Source: Silvania confinis
GTDB lineage: Bacteria > Pseudomonadota > Gammaproteobacteria > Enterobacterales > Enterobacteriaceae
Reading direction: 5' to 3'
NCBI RefSeq assembly: GCF_025564085.1
Contig: NZ_JAMGZJ010000077.1
Span: 558,001 to 622,000, forward strand
Length of the DNA: 64,000 bases
In this document: piece after piece, positions 1 to 10,620 of the stretch
Layout: each line of letters begins with the position of its first letter
How positions within the stretch are numbered: position 1 is the stretch's first letter
Notes under the pieces: model-generated
The model's database searches: none
Told to the model about the DNA's origin: nothing
Seen by the model: only the letters and a program-made list of their open reading frames with translations
Position numbers and translations under genes: made by a program

Positions 1-424
1 CGAGCGCCTGCGGCTTCAGCAGCTGTGACGACGACCAGCGGGTTTTCGGCAATTGCAGGAAAATATCCACATCCAGTCCGGTCTGATGGCTGGCATGGCC
101 GCCGTTAAAGCGCCCGCCCGCCGGCATCCCCATATCGCCAATCAGCATGGTGCCCAGCCCCAGGTTATGCACCTGCGTACCCAGACGCTGAATAAACAGC
201 ACCAGATCCGGGTGGCCAAAGTAGCGGCGCTGATCGGTGCGCATCACCTGATAGGTGGTGGACTGCTGCGGCAGCGCCTGCGCGCCAACAATACAGCCAT
301 TCGAGAAGGCGCCAATCGACTGGGCGCTGCCCGTGACCGGGTGAGTGATTTTCTGCCAGGGCGTTGCCGCCACTGCGGCCCCGCTGGCGAGCAGTGCCAG
401 CAGAGCAATTGCGGTTTTTTTCAT
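1..424 (-). CDS. mepA: Murein endopeptidase MepA, N-terminal part, cut by window edge
   Basis: Periplasmic zinc D-alanyl-meso-diaminopimelate endopeptidase that cuts peptidoglycan cross-links. Only the first 141 codons lie in the window; the reading frame is still open at base 1, so the C-terminal half with its further metal ligands is outside. The protein starts [20 protein letters not shown], a clear Sec signal peptide, and continues with family hallmarks including [14 protein letters not shown], which carries the first His and Asp zinc ligands. The ATG lies two bases after the aroC stop codon, so the two are surely co-transcribed. The order aroC-mepA is that of E. coli. Identification is firm. 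Confidence 0.96.
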   Translation of the reverse strand, partial: MKKTAIALLALLASGAAVAATPWQKITHPVTGSAQSIGAFSNGCIVGAQALPQQSTTYQVMRTDQRRYFGHPDLVLFIQRLGTQVHNLGLGTMLIGDMGMPAGGRFNGGHASHQTGLDVDIFLQLPKTRWSSSQLLKPQAL

Positions 425-426
425 GG

Positions 427-1512
427 TTACCAGCGTGGAAGAGGGCTCGTCACATCCGCATTCTGCGCGCGCTGGCGCAGGAAGTGATCCATCAGCACGA
501 TCGCCAGCATCGCTTCGGCGATCGGTACGGCGCGGATCCCGACGCACGGATCGTGACGTCCTTTGGTGATCATCTCAACTTCTTCGCCATCGCGGTTAAG
601 GGTATGCCCCGGCACGGTAATACTGGAGGTCGGTTTCAGCGCAATGTTGGTCACAATTTGCTGACCGCTGCTGATCCCGCCAAGCACGCCGCCCGCGTGA
701 TTGCTCTGGAAGCCCTGTTTGGTGATTTCATCACGGTTTTGGCTGCCACGCAGCGCCACCACGCCAAAACCGTCGCCAATTTCCACGCCTTTGACGGCGT
801 TGATGCTCATCATTGCATGGGCGATATCGGCGTCGAGGCGGTCAAAGACCGGCTCGCCCCAGCCCGGCGGTACGCCGTCGGCCACCACCGTCACTTTGGC
901 ACCGATGGAGTCGCCCTCTTTCTTCAGGCCACGCATCAGTTCATCCAGCGCTTCCAGCTTTGAGGCATCGGCGCAGAAGAACGGGTTCTGTTCGACTTGA
1001 TCCCAGTCTTCGATCGCCAGCGGAATATCGCCCATCTGGGTCAGGCAGCCGCGAATGTTGATGCCGAATTTCTGCGCCAGATATTTTTTGGCAATGGCAC
1101 CTGCGGCGACGCGCATGGCCGTTTCGCGGGCAGAAGAACGTCCGCCGCCGCGATAGTCGCGAAAACCGTATTTTTGTTCATAGGTATAATCGGCGTGTCC
1201 CGGACGGAATACGTCTTTGATGGCGCCGTAATCCTGGGAGCGCTGATCGGTGTTCTCAATCAGCAAGCCAATGCTGGTGCCAGTGGTGCGGCCTTCAAAG
1301 ACGCCTGACAGGATTTTGACCTGATCCGGCTCGCGGCGCTGGGTGGTATAGCGCGACGTGCCTGGACGACGTCTGTCGAGATCGTGCTGTAAGTCAGCTT
1401 CGGTCAGTTCAATGCCTGGCGGCACGCCATCAACGATGCAGCCCAGCGCCAGCCCGTGCGACTCACCAAACGTCGTTACACGGAATAATTGTCCAATACT
1501 GTTTCCTGCCAT
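427..1512 (-). CDS. aroC: Chorismate synthase AroC
   Basis: Converts 5-enolpyruvylshikimate-3-phosphate to chorismate using reduced FMN, the last step of the shikimate pathway, in the cytosol. The 361 residues are nearly collinear with the E. coli enzyme: GESHGLALG near the N-terminus (active-site His), the block [15 protein letters not shown], and [18 protein letters not shown] use the second of two adjacent ATG codons ([10 protein letters not shown]) because it gives the E. coli N-terminus; starting three bases upstream is possible. It lies 61 bases downstream of prmB on the same strand and directly upstream of mepA, forming a prmB-aroC-mepA transcription unit. Confidence 0.98.
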   Translation of the reverse strand: MAGNSIGQLFRVTTFGESHGLALGCIVDGVPPGIELTEADLQHDLDRRRPGTSRYTTQRREPDQVKILSGVFEGRTTGTSIGLLIENTDQRSQDYGAIKDVFRPGHADYTYEQKYGFRDYRGGGRSSARETAMRVAAGAIAKKYLAQKFGINIRGCLTQMGDIPLAIEDWDQVEQNPFFCADASKLEALDELMRGLKKEGDSIGAKVTVVADGVPPGWGEPVFDRLDADIAHAMMSINAVKGVEIGDGFGVVALRGSQNRDEITKQGFQSNHAGGVLGGISSGQQIVTNIALKPTSSITVPGHTLNRDGEEVEMITKGRHDPCVGIRAVPIAEAMLAIVLMDHFLRQRAQNADVTSPLPRW

Positions 1513-1573
1513 CACGGCTCCGTTTTCGTTGTTCTGTGTTTGAGCAATGTGAAACGGGCCGAAGCCCGTTTGA

Positions 1574-2506
1574 TTAATCTTTGTAGATGCTGAAGTGTTC
1601 GCGCGCGTCGAGCAGCTGCGCTTTGGTCAGCATGAAGACGCCGTCGCCACCGTTGTCGAACTCGAGCCAGGTGAACGGAACATCCGGATATTGCTCCATC
1701 AGATGTACCATGCTGTTTCCGACTTCACAAATCAGAATACCGTTATCGGTCAGATAATCCGGGGCGCAGGCCAGGATGCGGCGGGTCAGCTTCAGGCCGT
1801 CGGTTCCAGACGCCAGGCCGAGCTCTGGCTCGTGGCGATATTCGTTTGGCAGGTCGGACATATCTTCTGCATCAACGTACGGCGGATTGGTGACGATCAG
1901 GTCGTACTGCACTTTTGGCAGCTCGCGGAACAGATCCGAGCGGATCGGCGTCACCTGATGGATCAGGCCGTGCTCTTCAATGTTGTGTTCGGTAACTGCC
2001 AGCGCATCGGTGGAGATATCCACCGCGTCCACTTCTGCCTCCGGGAAAGCGTACGCGCTGGCAATGGCGATGCAGCCGCTGCCGGTACACATATCCAGAA
2101 TATGCTGCGGCTGATGGTCAATCAGGCCAGCAAACTGGTTGTTAATCAACTCGCCAATCGGCGAGCGCGGCACCAGTACGCGTTCATCGACAAAGAATTC
2201 ATGGCCACAGAACCAGGCTTTGTTGGTGAGGTACGCGACCGGGATGCGCTCGTTAACGCGGCGTATCACGCGCTCAACGATGCGGTGTTTCTCGCTTGAG
2301 GTCAGGCGCGCAGCGTGCATGTTTTCCGGAATATCCAGCGGCAGATAGAGTGACGGCAGCACCAGCTGCACCGCCTCATCCCACGGGTTATCGGTGCCGT
2401 GACCGTACCAGATGTTGGCCGCGCTGAAACGGCTGACCGCCCAACGCAACATGTCCTGAATGGTCTGCAGTTCATTTACCGCTTCATCGACAAAAATTTT
2501 ATCCAC
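1574..2506 (-). CDS. prmB: 50S ribosomal protein L3 glutamine methyltransferase PrmB
   Basis: S-adenosylmethionine-dependent N5-glutamine methyltransferase that modifies ribosomal protein L3. The 310-residue protein has an N-terminal helical substrate domain and a Rossmann-like domain with the SAM motif [12 protein letters not shown] and the catalytic [11 protein letters not shown] motif that holds the target glutamine side chain. Length and start ([10 protein letters not shown]) agree with E. coli. It heads the minus-strand prmB-aroC-mepA unit and is divergent from smrB, with 157 bases between the two starts for both promoters. Confidence 0.97.
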   Translation of the reverse strand: MDKIFVDEAVNELQTIQDMLRWAVSRFSAANIWYGHGTDNPWDEAVQLVLPSLYLPLDIPENMHAARLTSSEKHRIVERVIRRVNERIPVAYLTNKAWFCGHEFFVDERVLVPRSPIGELINNQFAGLIDHQPQHILDMCTGSGCIAIASAYAFPEAEVDAVDISTDALAVTEHNIEEHGLIHQVTPIRSDLFRELPKVQYDLIVTNPPYVDAEDMSDLPNEYRHEPELGLASGTDGLKLTRRILACAPDYLTDNGILICEVGNSMVHLMEQYPDVPFTWLEFDNGGDGVFMLTKAQLLDAREHFSIYKD

Positions 2507-2663
2507 TATTTTCTCCAGGGCATGCTCGCTAAATTTTCGGCGGCTAGTTTGCCACGAAGACGGCGATAAATCAGCACTGTCACTTACTGCCCGCGGTTAA
2601 AAAATGCGTTTTGCCACACGACGAGTCAGGTACACTGTTGAAAAATTGAGATGAGACAGGCCC

Positions 2664-3215
2664 ATGAAAAAGAAAACATCGCTTAGCGAGGAGGATCAAA
2701 CGCTGTTTCGTCAGCTCATGACCGGGACGCGAAAAATCACTCAGGACACCATTGTGCATCGTCCGTTACGCAAAAAAGTGAGTGAAGTTCCGGCCAAACG
2801 GCTGATGCAGGAGCAGGTCGATGCCAGCCACTATTTTTCCGATGAGTTTCAGCCGCTGCTGAATACCGAAGGGGCAATGAAATATGTGCGCGAGGACGTC
2901 AGCCATTTCGAGCTGAAAAAGTTACGCCGTGGGGATTATTCGCCGGAGCTGTTTCTCGATCTGCACGGTCTGACGCAGCTGCAGGCCAAACAGGAGTTGG
3001 GGGCGCTGATTGCCGCCTGCCGTCGGGAACATCTGTTCTGCGCCTGCGTAATGCACGGCCACGGAAAGCACATTCTCAAGCAGCAAACGCCGCTGTGGCT
3101 TGCTCAACATCCGCACGTGATGGCTTTTCATCAGGCACCCAAAGAGTACGGCGGAGATGCCGCATTGCTGGTGCTGATTGAGATAGAAGAGTGGCAACCG
3201 CCTGAGCTGCCCTGA
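2664..3215 (+). CDS. smrB: Smr-domain ribosome rescue endonuclease SmrB
   Basis: Endonuclease that cuts mRNA upstream of collided ribosomes so that stalled translation can be rescued. The 183-residue protein has a basic N-terminal extension and a C-terminal Smr domain from about residue 95, with the family motifs [11 protein letters not shown] and [10 protein letters not shown]. Start ATG is preceded by a weak purine-rich stretch (GAGATGAGACAGG). The gene is divergent from prmB, as in E. coli, and converges on sixA with a hairpin between them. Confidence 0.96.
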   Translation: MKKKTSLSEEDQTLFRQLMTGTRKITQDTIVHRPLRKKVSEVPAKRLMQEQVDASHYFSDEFQPLLNTEGAMKYVREDVSHFELKKLRRGDYSPELFLDLHGLTQLQAKQELGALIAACRREHLFCACVMHGHGKHILKQQTPLWLAQHPHVMAFHQAPKEYGGDAALLVLIEIEEWQPPELP

Positions 3216-3221
3216 CAGACA

Positions 3222-3245
3222 GGCGGGTGGCTAACGCTACCCGCC
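3222..3245 (+). terminator. Hairpin between smrB and sixA
   Basis: GGCGGGT pairs with ACCCGCC across a ten-base loop, followed by only two T residues. It sits between convergent smrB and sixA and probably ends smrB transcription. The weak T-run keeps confidence moderate. Confidence 0.55.
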
Positions 3246-3260
3246 TTGCCGTGCGTCACG

Positions 3261-3746
3261 TCAGATGGCTTTTGCCATCTTTAGATTGCAGGGGCTCATC
3301 TGCCAGTTGAACACGCCTTTGCCGGTTTCGTCGAGGGTGACGTTGGCAATGGCGGAGGTGCTGAACATCGGCGGCGTTTCGTCCGGGCAGAGTTCAGACA
3401 CCAGGTAACCGACCAGCGGCAGGTGAGAGATCACCAGCGCAGAGGCGACACCTTCATTGCTCAGCGCCTGAAGATATGCGCTGACAAGGCCCACATCGCC
3501 ACAAGGGGTGAGCTCCGGCAGGATATCGACACCGACAGGCAGGTTCATGCACTCCCCTACCACATCCAGCGTCTGTTCAGCACGTAAGAACGGGCTGACG
3601 AGGACACGCTCAATATCCACTTTTTGCCCTTTCAACCACGTTGCCATTTGACGAGACTCGTCGCAGCCACAAGGTGTCAGAGGACGTACAGAGTCACTGG
3701 CAGCATCGAGTGCCGCGTCACCGTGACGCATGATAAAAACTTGCAT
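3261..3746 (-). CDS. sixA: Phosphohistidine phosphatase SixA
   Basis: Small phosphatase of the phosphoglycerate mutase-like fold that removes phosphate from histidine; in E. coli it acts on the nitrogen PTS protein NPr and on the HPt domain of ArcB. The 161 residues begin MQVFIMRHGDAAL, containing the catalytic RHG motif at residues 7-9; the second active-site histidine lies in VISHLPLVG. An upstream in-frame ATG exists but would add 33 residues before the core fold, so I take the ATG at 3746. It lies between fadJ and smrB as in E. coli. Confidence 0.96.
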   Translation of the reverse strand: MQVFIMRHGDAALDAASDSVRPLTPCGCDESRQMATWLKGQKVDIERVLVSPFLRAEQTLDVVGECMNLPVGVDILPELTPCGDVGLVSAYLQALSNEGVASALVISHLPLVGYLVSELCPDETPPMFSTSAIANVTLDETGKGVFNWQMSPCNLKMAKAI

Positions 3747-3955
3747 ATTGCACCGCTTTTGTTGACCAGGATCACCAGCGTTACTACCTGCGTGAACCAA
3801 AAACGAGGTAGAAAACCTGATGGCCGGGCATTGTGCCTGATCCATCCGTTGAATGAAACGCTGTTTTTTACCTCAACGGCGTAAGTATAGTCAATGTCCG
3901 TTTAAAAATTAGACAAGACCGGGTCATTCAACGGTGGATTTACTCTTCTTTGACC

Positions 3956-6103
3956 TTAACTTACGAGGTCAGGTTCCTTTGCTGGCCAAAATCGCAGCCC
4001 CTGATCCGCCATTTGCAATAAAGTGTCACACGGCGTAAAGCGCGGACCATATTGCACAGCCAGTCGCTGCAAAATCGCAACAACTTCACCCGCGCCCAGA
4101 CTATCCATATAGCGGAACGGGCCACCCAGGAAAGGTGGAAAACCAATGCCAAACACGGCGCCAATGTCGCCATCGCGAGCCGATTTAATCACGCGCTCAT
4201 CAAAGCAGCGCGCCGCTTCGTTAAGCATCATCATCACGCAGCGTTCTGCGCACTGAGCCGCGGTGAGTTTGCTCTCGCCGACCGGCTTAATAAGCCCATA
4301 GATCGCCGGGTCAACTTGCTTCTTGCTTGTACGCCCTTTTGGATCGTAAAGATAGAAACCGCGACCATTTTTTCTGCCTTTGCGATCGTCATTCAAAATC
4401 GCTGCAACGACATTTGCAGGCGGATTGAAACGTTCACCGTAAGCGCTTTCCAGCACAGGTATAATTTTAGTGCCGGTGTCGATTCCCACCTCATCCAAAA
4501 GTTGGATTGGGCCAACCGGGAAACCAAACTTCACCAGCGCATGATCGATCTGTTCGACCTTCTCGCCCTCGGTCAGCAGGCGCATAGCTTCATTAATATA
4601 AGGTGCGAGGATGCGGTTAACGTAGAATCCGGCTTTATCTGCTACCACTACCGGCGTTTTACCCTGCAGCTTGGCCAGTTTAACGATGGTGGCCACGGTT
4701 TGCGGGCTGGTCCCCGCATGCGGAATCACTTCCACCAGCGGCATTTTTTCTACCGGGCTAAAGAAATGCAGCCCGATCACCTGCTCCGGTCGCATGGCCT
4801 GGGCCGCAATATCACCGATCGGTAGCGAAGAGGTATTGGAGGCAAAAATGGTGTGCGGCGCACAGTGCGTCTCGACCTCGGCGACCATCTGCTGCTTGAG
4901 GGCCAGATCTTCAAATACTGCCTCAATCACCACGTCGCGATGACGGAACCCACTGTAGTCAGTGGTGCCTGAAATCAGCGCCAGCTCCCGGTCACGCTCG
5001 CTGCCTTTGATATGGCGGCGCTTAACCTTCTTATCAAGCAACTGCCAGCTGTACTGCAGCGCATGGTTAATGCCTTTCGGATTGATGTCTTTGATTCGCA
5101 CCGGCAATTTGCCTTTGCTGGCGGTAACGAAAGCGATCCCGCCGCCCATCAATCCGCCACCCAGCACGCCCACCGTCTGAAGCGGGGCCGGCTCAGCATC
5201 GCTGCCGGGATCTTTTTTCACATCCGTGCTGGCAAAGAAGATACTGCGCAGCGCCTGCGACTGCGGGGTCATCGCCAGTTCGCCAAAGGCTTTGGCTTCT
5301 GCGGCGTATCCACTGCTGCTGCCCTGCGCCAGACCGGTTTGCACCACCTCCAGAATACGGGTTGTCGCCGGGTAATTACCCAGCGTCTTTTGTTCGGTTT
5401 TTTTGCCGACCAGCGGGAATAGCAACGCGCGCCCCAGCGGGCCTGCCAGCACGCGTTCGCGCACTGGTAAGCGACGGCGAGCCGGTTTGTCCTGCTGGGC
5501 CATTTTAACCGCCGCCTGCAGCAAAATGGCCTGCGGCACGACCTCATCCACCAGCCCGACCTTCAGGGCCTGACGTGGACGTAGCTGTTTACCGGTCAGG
5601 ATCATATCCAGCGCAGTGCTGACGCCGACCAGACGCGGCAGACGCTGCGTCCCGCCAGAGCCCGGGAGTAATCCCAGCTGAACTTCTGGCAGGCCCAGTA
5701 CCGTTTTGCCATCGTCGGTACAGATTCGCCCATGACAGGCCAGCGCCAGTTCCAGGCCGCCGCCCAGACAGGCACCATGAATCGCGGCAATCACCGGGAC
5801 GGGCAGCGCATGGATTTCCGCCATAATCTGCTGGCCCTGACGGGCCAAATCTTCTGCCTCTTGTGCGCTGGTGGCGCGGGCAATCATGTTGATGTCCGCC
5901 CCGGCAATAAAGTTGTCCGCTTTGGCGGAAATAAACACCAGCCCGCGAATATCTTTGTTCTCGCGGATTTGCTTGAGGATCGCCCGCACCTGCGCGCCAA
6001 ACTCAGCTTTCAGGGTATTCATTTTTTCGCCCGGAGCGTCGATGGTGACCACCGCCACGTTGTCCAGGCGTACATGCAGGCTAAACGCCGTTGTCATCTC
6101 CAT
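3956..6103 (-). CDS. fadJ: Fatty acid oxidation complex alpha subunit FadJ
   Basis: Bifunctional enoyl-CoA hydratase and 3-hydroxyacyl-CoA dehydrogenase, the alpha chain of the FadIJ complex that supports beta-oxidation under anaerobic conditions. The 715-residue protein has an N-terminal crotonase domain ([16 protein letters not shown] oxyanion motif) and a C-terminal dehydrogenase with the NAD-binding stretch [13 protein letters not shown] and the signature [17 protein letters not shown]. Its ATG overlaps the fadI stop codon by one base (TAATG), so translation is coupled and the subunits are made together. Confidence 0.97.
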   Translation of the reverse strand: MEMTTAFSLHVRLDNVAVVTIDAPGEKMNTLKAEFGAQVRAILKQIRENKDIRGLVFISAKADNFIAGADINMIARATSAQEAEDLARQGQQIMAEIHALPVPVIAAIHGACLGGGLELALACHGRICTDDGKTVLGLPEVQLGLLPGSGGTQRLPRLVGVSTALDMILTGKQLRPRQALKVGLVDEVVPQAILLQAAVKMAQQDKPARRRLPVRERVLAGPLGRALLFPLVGKKTEQKTLGNYPATTRILEVVQTGLAQGSSSGYAAEAKAFGELAMTPQSQALRSIFFASTDVKKDPGSDAEPAPLQTVGVLGGGLMGGGIAFVTASKGKLPVRIKDINPKGINHALQYSWQLLDKKVKRRHIKGSERDRELALISGTTDYSGFRHRDVVIEAVFEDLALKQQMVAEVETHCAPHTIFASNTSSLPIGDIAAQAMRPEQVIGLHFFSPVEKMPLVEVIPHAGTSPQTVATIVKLAKLQGKTPVVVADKAGFYVNRILAPYINEAMRLLTEGEKVEQIDHALVKFGFPVGPIQLLDEVGIDTGTKIIPVLESAYGERFNPPANVVAAILNDDRKGRKNGRGFYLYDPKGRTSKKQVDPAIYGLIKPVGESKLTAAQCAERCVMMMLNEAARCFDERVIKSARDGDIGAVFGIGFPPFLGGPFRYMDSLGAGEVVAILQRLAVQYGPRFTPCDTLLQMADQGLRFWPAKEPDLVS

Positions 6104-7413
6104 TATTCTGCCTCCAGAACCATCGCGGCACCCAAGCCGCCCGCCGCACAGGCGGTGACAAGGCCAAAGCCGCCGCCACGACGGCGCAGCTCATGCAGTG
6201 TCTGGGTGATCATCCGCGCGCCAGTCGCAGCAAACGGGTGTCCGTAAGCAATAGACCCCCCCAGCACGTTAAATTTACTGTCATCCACTTCACCGGTAGC
6301 ATGGGCGCGGCCCAGCACATCGCGGGCAAAACGCTCGCTGGCCAGCAACTGCAGGTTGGCCAGGGTCTGCGCGGCAAAGGCTTCGTGCATGTCGATGAGC
6401 GTCAGATCGCCCAGCGTCAGCCCTGCACGCTCCAGCGCCAGCGGCGTAGACCAGGCCGGCCCCAGCAGCATGTCCTGCCGGACATCAATGGCGGTAAAGG
6501 CGTAGCTGCGCAGATAACCGAGCGGGGTCAGCCCCAGCTCTTTGGCGCGGGATTCGGTCATCAGGATCACTGCCGCCGCGCCGTCGGTGAGCGGCGTGCT
6601 GTTGGCGGCAGTCACTGTGCCGTGCTTGCGGTCAAATGCCGGACGTAGTCTGGCGTAATCTGCCAGCGTTGAGGTGCCTCGGATGTTGTTGTCTTCGCTA
6701 AAGGGTTCGCGGTATGGCGGGGTGTACGCCGTCATCACTTCACCTGCCAGTTTACCTTCGGCCCAGGCTTGCGCCGCGCGCTGGTGAGATCGGTGCGCCA
6801 GTGCATCCTGCTGTTCACGGGTGATGCCGTAGGTTTTCGCCATCTGTTCGGCGGTATCCCCCATCCGTAAGCCGGTAGAGTATTCCGCGACGGCCGGTGG
6901 TACGGGAAGTAAATCGCGCAAGCGCAGGCGTGAAAAAAGCGACAGCCGCTGCCCGGTGGTGCGGGCTTTACTGACGTCGACCAGCACGCGGGCGAGCTTT
7001 TTGCTGACGCCTATCGGTAACACGGAAGAGGAGTCAGCGCCCCCGGCAATCCCGGCACGAATAGTCCCTGTGACCAGGCTTTCGGCGACGTTGGCTACCG
7101 CCTGAAAGCTGGTTGCACAGGCACGGCTGACGCTGTAGGCATCGGTGTGCACGTTCATGCCGGTACCGAGCACGATTTCACGGGCGATGTTTGGCGCTTC
7201 GGGCATTTGTACTACCTGGCCAAAAACCAGTTGTTCAATCACCTCGGGAGGTATTTCGCTGCGCGCCAGCATTTCGCCGACGACCATCTTTCCCAGATCG
7301 ACAGCCGGTATGCCATGAAAGGCCGTTGCCTGACGGGCAAATGGCGTACGTAATCCGCTGACAATGGCAATGCGATCGCCCTGGCGGGTGATTAGCGGTA
7401 ATGCCTGACTCAT
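6103..7413 (-). CDS. fadI: Acetyl-CoA acyltransferase FadI
   Basis: Thiolase subunit of the FadIJ complex: cleaves 3-ketoacyl-CoA with CoA to acetyl-CoA and a shortened acyl-CoA. The 436 residues carry the acyl-enzyme cysteine in [13 protein letters not shown], the catalytic histidine in [11 protein letters not shown] and the second cysteine in [14 protein letters not shown]. First gene of fadIJ; a FadR-type operator lies 30 bases upstream of the ATG, so expression should rise with long-chain fatty acids. Confidence 0.97.
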   Translation of the reverse strand: MSQALPLITRQGDRIAIVSGLRTPFARQATAFHGIPAVDLGKMVVGEMLARSEIPPEVIEQLVFGQVVQMPEAPNIAREIVLGTGMNVHTDAYSVSRACATSFQAVANVAESLVTGTIRAGIAGGADSSSVLPIGVSKKLARVLVDVSKARTTGQRLSLFSRLRLRDLLPVPPAVAEYSTGLRMGDTAEQMAKTYGITREQQDALAHRSHQRAAQAWAEGKLAGEVMTAYTPPYREPFSEDNNIRGTSTLADYARLRPAFDRKHGTVTAANSTPLTDGAAAVILMTESRAKELGLTPLGYLRSYAFTAIDVRQDMLLGPAWSTPLALERAGLTLGDLTLIDMHEAFAAQTLANLQLLASERFARDVLGRAHATGEVDDSKFNVLGGSIAYGHPFAATGARMITQTLHELRRRGGGFGLVTACAAGGLGAAMVLEAE

Positions 7414-7442
7414 AACGCTCCCCTGTGTCTAACAAATGCGCA

Positions 7443-7459
7443 AAGTGGTCTGACCTGAT
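7443..7459 (-). promoter_or_regulatory. Candidate FadR operator of fadIJ
   Basis: Read on the minus strand, ATCAGGTCAGACCACTT matches the FadR core, two GGTC/GACC half-sites around one base. It is 30 bases upstream of the fadI start. FadR is known to repress fadIJ in E. coli; binding here is inferred from the match. Confidence 0.75.
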
Positions 7460-7537
7460 AACAGTCTTAACCAAATTTTTACATTAGCCAATCGGGGAGA
7501 AGAAAAATTGCGAGCGAACACACAAGAGAGCAAAAGA

Positions 7538-7561
7538 AACGCCTCTGGAATCAGAGGCGTT
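7538..7561 (-). terminator. Terminator of yfcZ
   Basis: Ten-base perfect stem AACGCCTCTG / CAGAGGCGTT with a four-base loop, just after the yfcZ stop codon. On the minus strand it is followed by TTCTTTTG. Confidence 0.75.
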
Positions 7562-7568
7562 AACAGGA

Positions 7569-7853
7569 TTAGCGCAGGCCGAGCTGGAAAATCAGGGATT
7601 CTGCTTCGCAGGAGAACGCGAAGTCGATATCCAGGCGAACGCCGCCGTCGACTTCGGTGAAGGTCGAGGTGATCTCGCACGGTTCCGACTCGACGCCACG
7701 CGCCTTCGCGGTCAGTGCGGCCAGCGTCTCTTCTGCTTCTGCACGGTTAGCGAACTCACGGCTGTAAGAGGCGGTGCAATCGGTATTGTCCACGATGGTA
7801 CCCACATCCATACAGCAGCAAACCGGGGTTTCATCAGCACTGCATTTACTCAT
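7569..7853 (-). CDS. yfcZ: YfcZ/YiiS family protein, function unknown
   Basis: A 94-residue acidic protein of the DUF406 family, whose role is not established. It begins MSKCSADETPVCCCMDVGTI; the run of cysteines near the start and the pattern of acidic residues are typical of YfcZ. The ATG at 7853 is chosen because upstream in-frame codons would add a basic stretch absent from the family. It is transcribed away from fadL and lies between fadI and fadL as in E. coli, with its own terminator, so it is probably a separate unit. Confidence 0.9.
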   Translation of the reverse strand: MSKCSADETPVCCCMDVGTIVDNTDCTASYSREFANRAEAEETLAALTAKARGVESEPCEITSTFTEVDGGVRLDIDFAFSCEAESLIFQLGLR

Positions 7854-8098
7854 AGTAGATTTCCTCTGTAGTCGCGCTCGGCGCGAGATAAACACAATGC
7901 TGATATTTTACGCGCCGACCGGAGGTGGCTCCAGTCGTTAATGACGTAAAAAGAGGTAAGTGAGTAATATCACGCTTAAAAATGATCTAAAACAAAAATC
8001 ACCCATCCGCATGACCCAATCTGGTCACAATTTTGCCAGCCAGATCCCGTTTCGATAAACAGATTAGAAAAAATTAATAAACATACTTGCAACATTCC

Positions 8099-8115
8099 AT
8101 CTGGTCAGACCTATA
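8099..8115 (+). promoter_or_regulatory. FadR operator OI of fadL
   Basis: ATCTGGTCAGACCTATA contains the GGTC-A-GACC FadR core. E. coli fadL has two FadR sites arranged in the same way, one around the -10 region and one just downstream of the start site. Confidence 0.8.
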
Positions 8116-8122
8116 CTCTCGC

Positions 8123-8139
8123 CACTGGTCTGATTTCTA
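8123..8139 (+). promoter_or_regulatory. FadR operator OII of fadL
   Basis: CACTGGTCTGATTTCTA has one good half-site (CTGGTC) and a decayed second half. It starts 24 bases after the first operator, the same helical face spacing as the E. coli fadL pair. Confidence 0.7.
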
Positions 8140-8224
8140 AGTGTTACAACAGACCCTACACTTCGCGCTCCTGTTACTCGATGTAACAAAGATTGAACAA
8201 AAATAACTCAATGAGGTTATGGTC

Positions 8225-9505
8225 ATGAGCCAAAAAACCCTGTTTAACAAAACTGCGCTGGCAGTCGCAGTGGCAATCGTCTCCACCTCCGCCTGGTCCG
8301 CGGGTTTTCAGCTTAATGAGTTCTCTTCCTCTGGGCTGGGCCGTGCCTACTCCGGGGAAGGCGCTATGGCTGATGACGCAGGGAACGCAAGCCGTAACCC
8401 AGCACTGATCACCATGTTTGACCGTCCGACCTTCTCTGGCGGTGCCGTCTTTATCGATCCGGGTGTGGATGTTTCCGGCAGATCACAGTTCAGCGGTCGC
8501 AGCCTGGATGCCAATAACATCGCGCCAACCGCCTGGGTACCGAACCTGCACTTTGTTGCACCGGTCAACGAACAGTTTGGTTGGGGGGCGTCTGTTACCT
8601 CTAACTACGGCCTGGCAACCGAATTCAATACCAATTACCCCGCTGGCGAATACGCCGGTAAAACCGACCTGACCACCGTTAACCTCAACCTGAGCGGCGC
8701 CTATCGTCTGAACGAAAACTTTAGCTTCGGCCTGGGTGTTAACGCGGTTTATGCCGATGCGAAAATTGAGCGTTACTCCGGTGAACTCACCGGACCACTG
8801 CCGAAAACCAGCAACAAAATCGCCAGCCTGAAAGGTGACGAATGGGGCTTTGGCTGGAACGCGGGTATTTTGTATGAAGTGGATAAAAATAACCGCTACG
8901 GCTTAACCTATCGTTCAGAAGTCAAAATTGATTTCGACGGCGATTATAAAAGCGGCCTCGTGACCGCAGTAAACGCCCGACCTGGTGCGGGTGTCTCCGT
9001 ACCGTGGGGAACATCAGGCCAGACCATCCCAGGTGCGCTGACGCTGAATCTGCCTGAAATGTGGGAGATCTCCGGTTATAACCGCATTGCGCCACAGTGG
9101 GCTATCCACTACAGCATGGCGTACACCAGCTGGAGTCAGTTCCAGGAGCTGAAAGCCACGGGTAACAATGGCCAGACGCTGTTCTATAAAGAAGAGAGTT
9201 TCCATGACGCGTACCGTATCGCGCTGGGTACGACTTACTATATGGATGATAACTGGACGTTCCGTACCGGTATCGCGTTTGATGACAGCCCGGTCCCGGC
9301 TGACAACCGCTCGATCTCCATCCCGGACCAGGATCGCTTCTGGCTGAGCGCCGGTACCACTTACGCGTTTAACAAAGATGCGTCTGTGGACGTGGGTGTG
9401 TCTTACATGCACGGTCAGAAAGTCACCTTCAACGAAGGTCCGTATGAATTCACGTCAGAAGGTAAAGCCTGGCTTTACGGCATGAACTTCAACTACGCGT
9501 TCTGA
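8225..9505 (+). CDS. fadL: Long-chain fatty acid outer membrane channel FadL
   Basis: Outer membrane 14-strand beta-barrel that lets long-chain fatty acids diffuse into the periplasm. The 426-residue precursor begins [20 protein letters not shown], a signal peptide cut after WSA, giving a mature N-terminus [14 protein letters not shown], the hatch segment. It ends in the usual aromatic residue (NFNYAF). It is about 20 residues shorter than E. coli FadL, mostly from a shorter extracellular loop near residues 185-195. The second ATG is used because GAGG lies eight bases before it and only two bases before the first. Two FadR sites precede it. Confidence 0.97.
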   Translation: MSQKTLFNKTALAVAVAIVSTSAWSAGFQLNEFSSSGLGRAYSGEGAMADDAGNASRNPALITMFDRPTFSGGAVFIDPGVDVSGRSQFSGRSLDANNIAPTAWVPNLHFVAPVNEQFGWGASVTSNYGLATEFNTNYPAGEYAGKTDLTTVNLNLSGAYRLNENFSFGLGVNAVYADAKIERYSGELTGPLPKTSNKIASLKGDEWGFGWNAGILYEVDKNNRYGLTYRSEVKIDFDGDYKSGLVTAVNARPGAGVSVPWGTSGQTIPGALTLNLPEMWEISGYNRIAPQWAIHYSMAYTSWSQFQELKATGNNGQTLFYKEESFHDAYRIALGTTYYMDDNWTFRTGIAFDDSPVPADNRSISIPDQDRFWLSAGTTYAFNKDASVDVGVSYMHGQKVTFNEGPYEFTSEGKAWLYGMNFNYAF

Positions 9506-9520
9506 TAACGTCGTAATATG

Positions 9521-9551
9521 AAAAAGGTGAGCGCGATGCTCACCTTTTTTT
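9521..9551. terminator. Bidirectional terminator between fadL and mlaA
   Basis: A-run, then GGTGAGC / GCTCACC with loop GCGAT, then a T-run. It can end fadL on the plus strand and mlaA on the minus strand. Confidence 0.9.
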
Positions 9552-9553
9552 AT

Positions 9554-10306
9554 TTATTCCGCATCAATCTCGGAAAGATTATTCTCGATCGCTTTCGCGT
9601 TCGGGTTTTCTTCCGGTTTCAACTTACCGCCGTTGGCAATAAAGTCGTGGTTTTGGAAGTAGGCTTCACGTACCAGGATGTACGGATCGGAAGACTGACG
9701 CAGCAGGCCGTCGGAATCCAACAGCTGCGCACGCGATTCGACCCCTTCCAGCGTCCATTTACCCACAGAGAGCGGCCAGGTCAGCCATGACAGTACCGGG
9801 TAAAGGGTATCGACCATATCGCCGCCGTCGTCACGCACGGTGAAGCTGCCATAGAACGGCAGATGCACATACGGGCCGTAACCCACATTGTAATGACCCA
9901 GCGTACTGCCGAAGCGGTGAGGCTGTTCGCGCTGCAGCTTCGGATTCGCCATTCCGGCCACGTCAATAAAGCCGCCCATCCCCAACAGGGTATTCAGGAA
10001 GAAGCGCGTAAAATGCACCATCCCCTGATAGGGATCGCCCTGCAGGAATAAGTTGGCCATCACCGCCGGCTCTTCGAGGTTGCTGGTGAAGTTGCTCAAA
10101 CCGTTACGGGCTGGCTGGGGAACATAATCACGCCATGCAACCGCAACCGGCCGCACCAGATAGGGATCCAGCACGTTATAGTTGAAGTTATACATGGAGC
10201 GGTTAAATCCTTCTAAAGGATCGGAGCGCCCCTGTTGCTCGCCGGAGCTGGCACAGCCCACAAGCAATGTGGTGCCCAGCGCAAGCGCCGACAGCCGAAG
10301 TTTCAT
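9554..10306 (-). CDS. mlaA: Outer membrane lipoprotein MlaA
   Basis: Outer membrane component of the Mla system that removes phospholipids from the outer leaflet and passes them to MlaC for return to the inner membrane. The 250-residue protein has a lipoprotein signal with lipobox LVGC (Cys at residue 18) and the family sequence DPLEGFNRSMYNFNYNVLD after it. An upstream in-frame ATG would place the signal peptide internally, so I choose the ATG at 10306, preceded by GGGAGAAAG. It converges on fadL across a shared terminator. Family and context are unambiguous. Confidence 0.96.
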   Translation of the reverse strand: MKLRLSALALGTTLLVGCASSGEQQGRSDPLEGFNRSMYNFNYNVLDPYLVRPVAVAWRDYVPQPARNGLSNFTSNLEEPAVMANLFLQGDPYQGMVHFTRFFLNTLLGMGGFIDVAGMANPKLQREQPHRFGSTLGHYNVGYGPYVHLPFYGSFTVRDDGGDMVDTLYPVLSWLTWPLSVGKWTLEGVESRAQLLDSDGLLRQSSDPYILVREAYFQNHDFIANGGKLKPEENPNAKAIENNLSEIDAE

Positions 10307-10620
10307 ATCTTTCTCCCTGTTAAGTATGGCTCTCTTCAAAAGCCATCCGTAACGGAGCTTTTTCGCTCCGCCTGTAAACATGCAAGTGATTGTATCAGCA
10401 CGTTTACTGATGTTCACGAACACAATCGCGGGCCGCGTTCACCGCTTTTATGATCTCAGAATAGCCTGGCTTACCGTTTTCGGTTGGCCGGCTATTTTAT
10501 ACGCGCTTTGTAACAGATGTATCGCCATTGTTGCCTTATGCAGAATTTAAGAGCATCCCCAAGGGAGACGGGATAAAAACCGCTACGCTTAAGGATATCT
10601 GACCCCTGTGGAATACCGAA
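10307..10620. other. mlaA-yfdC intergenic region
   Basis: 314 bases between divergent mlaA and yfdC. It must hold both promoters. No operator, RNA gene or convincing small ORF is recognisable. Confidence 0.6.

Larger units (their letters stand above)
7854..8224. other. yfcZ-fadL intergenic control region
   Basis: 371 bases without a gene. It holds the divergent promoters of yfcZ and fadL and two FadR operators annotated separately. The stretch from about 7960 to 8095 is AT-rich, as expected for a promoter region. I see no small ORF or RNA gene. Confidence 0.8.
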
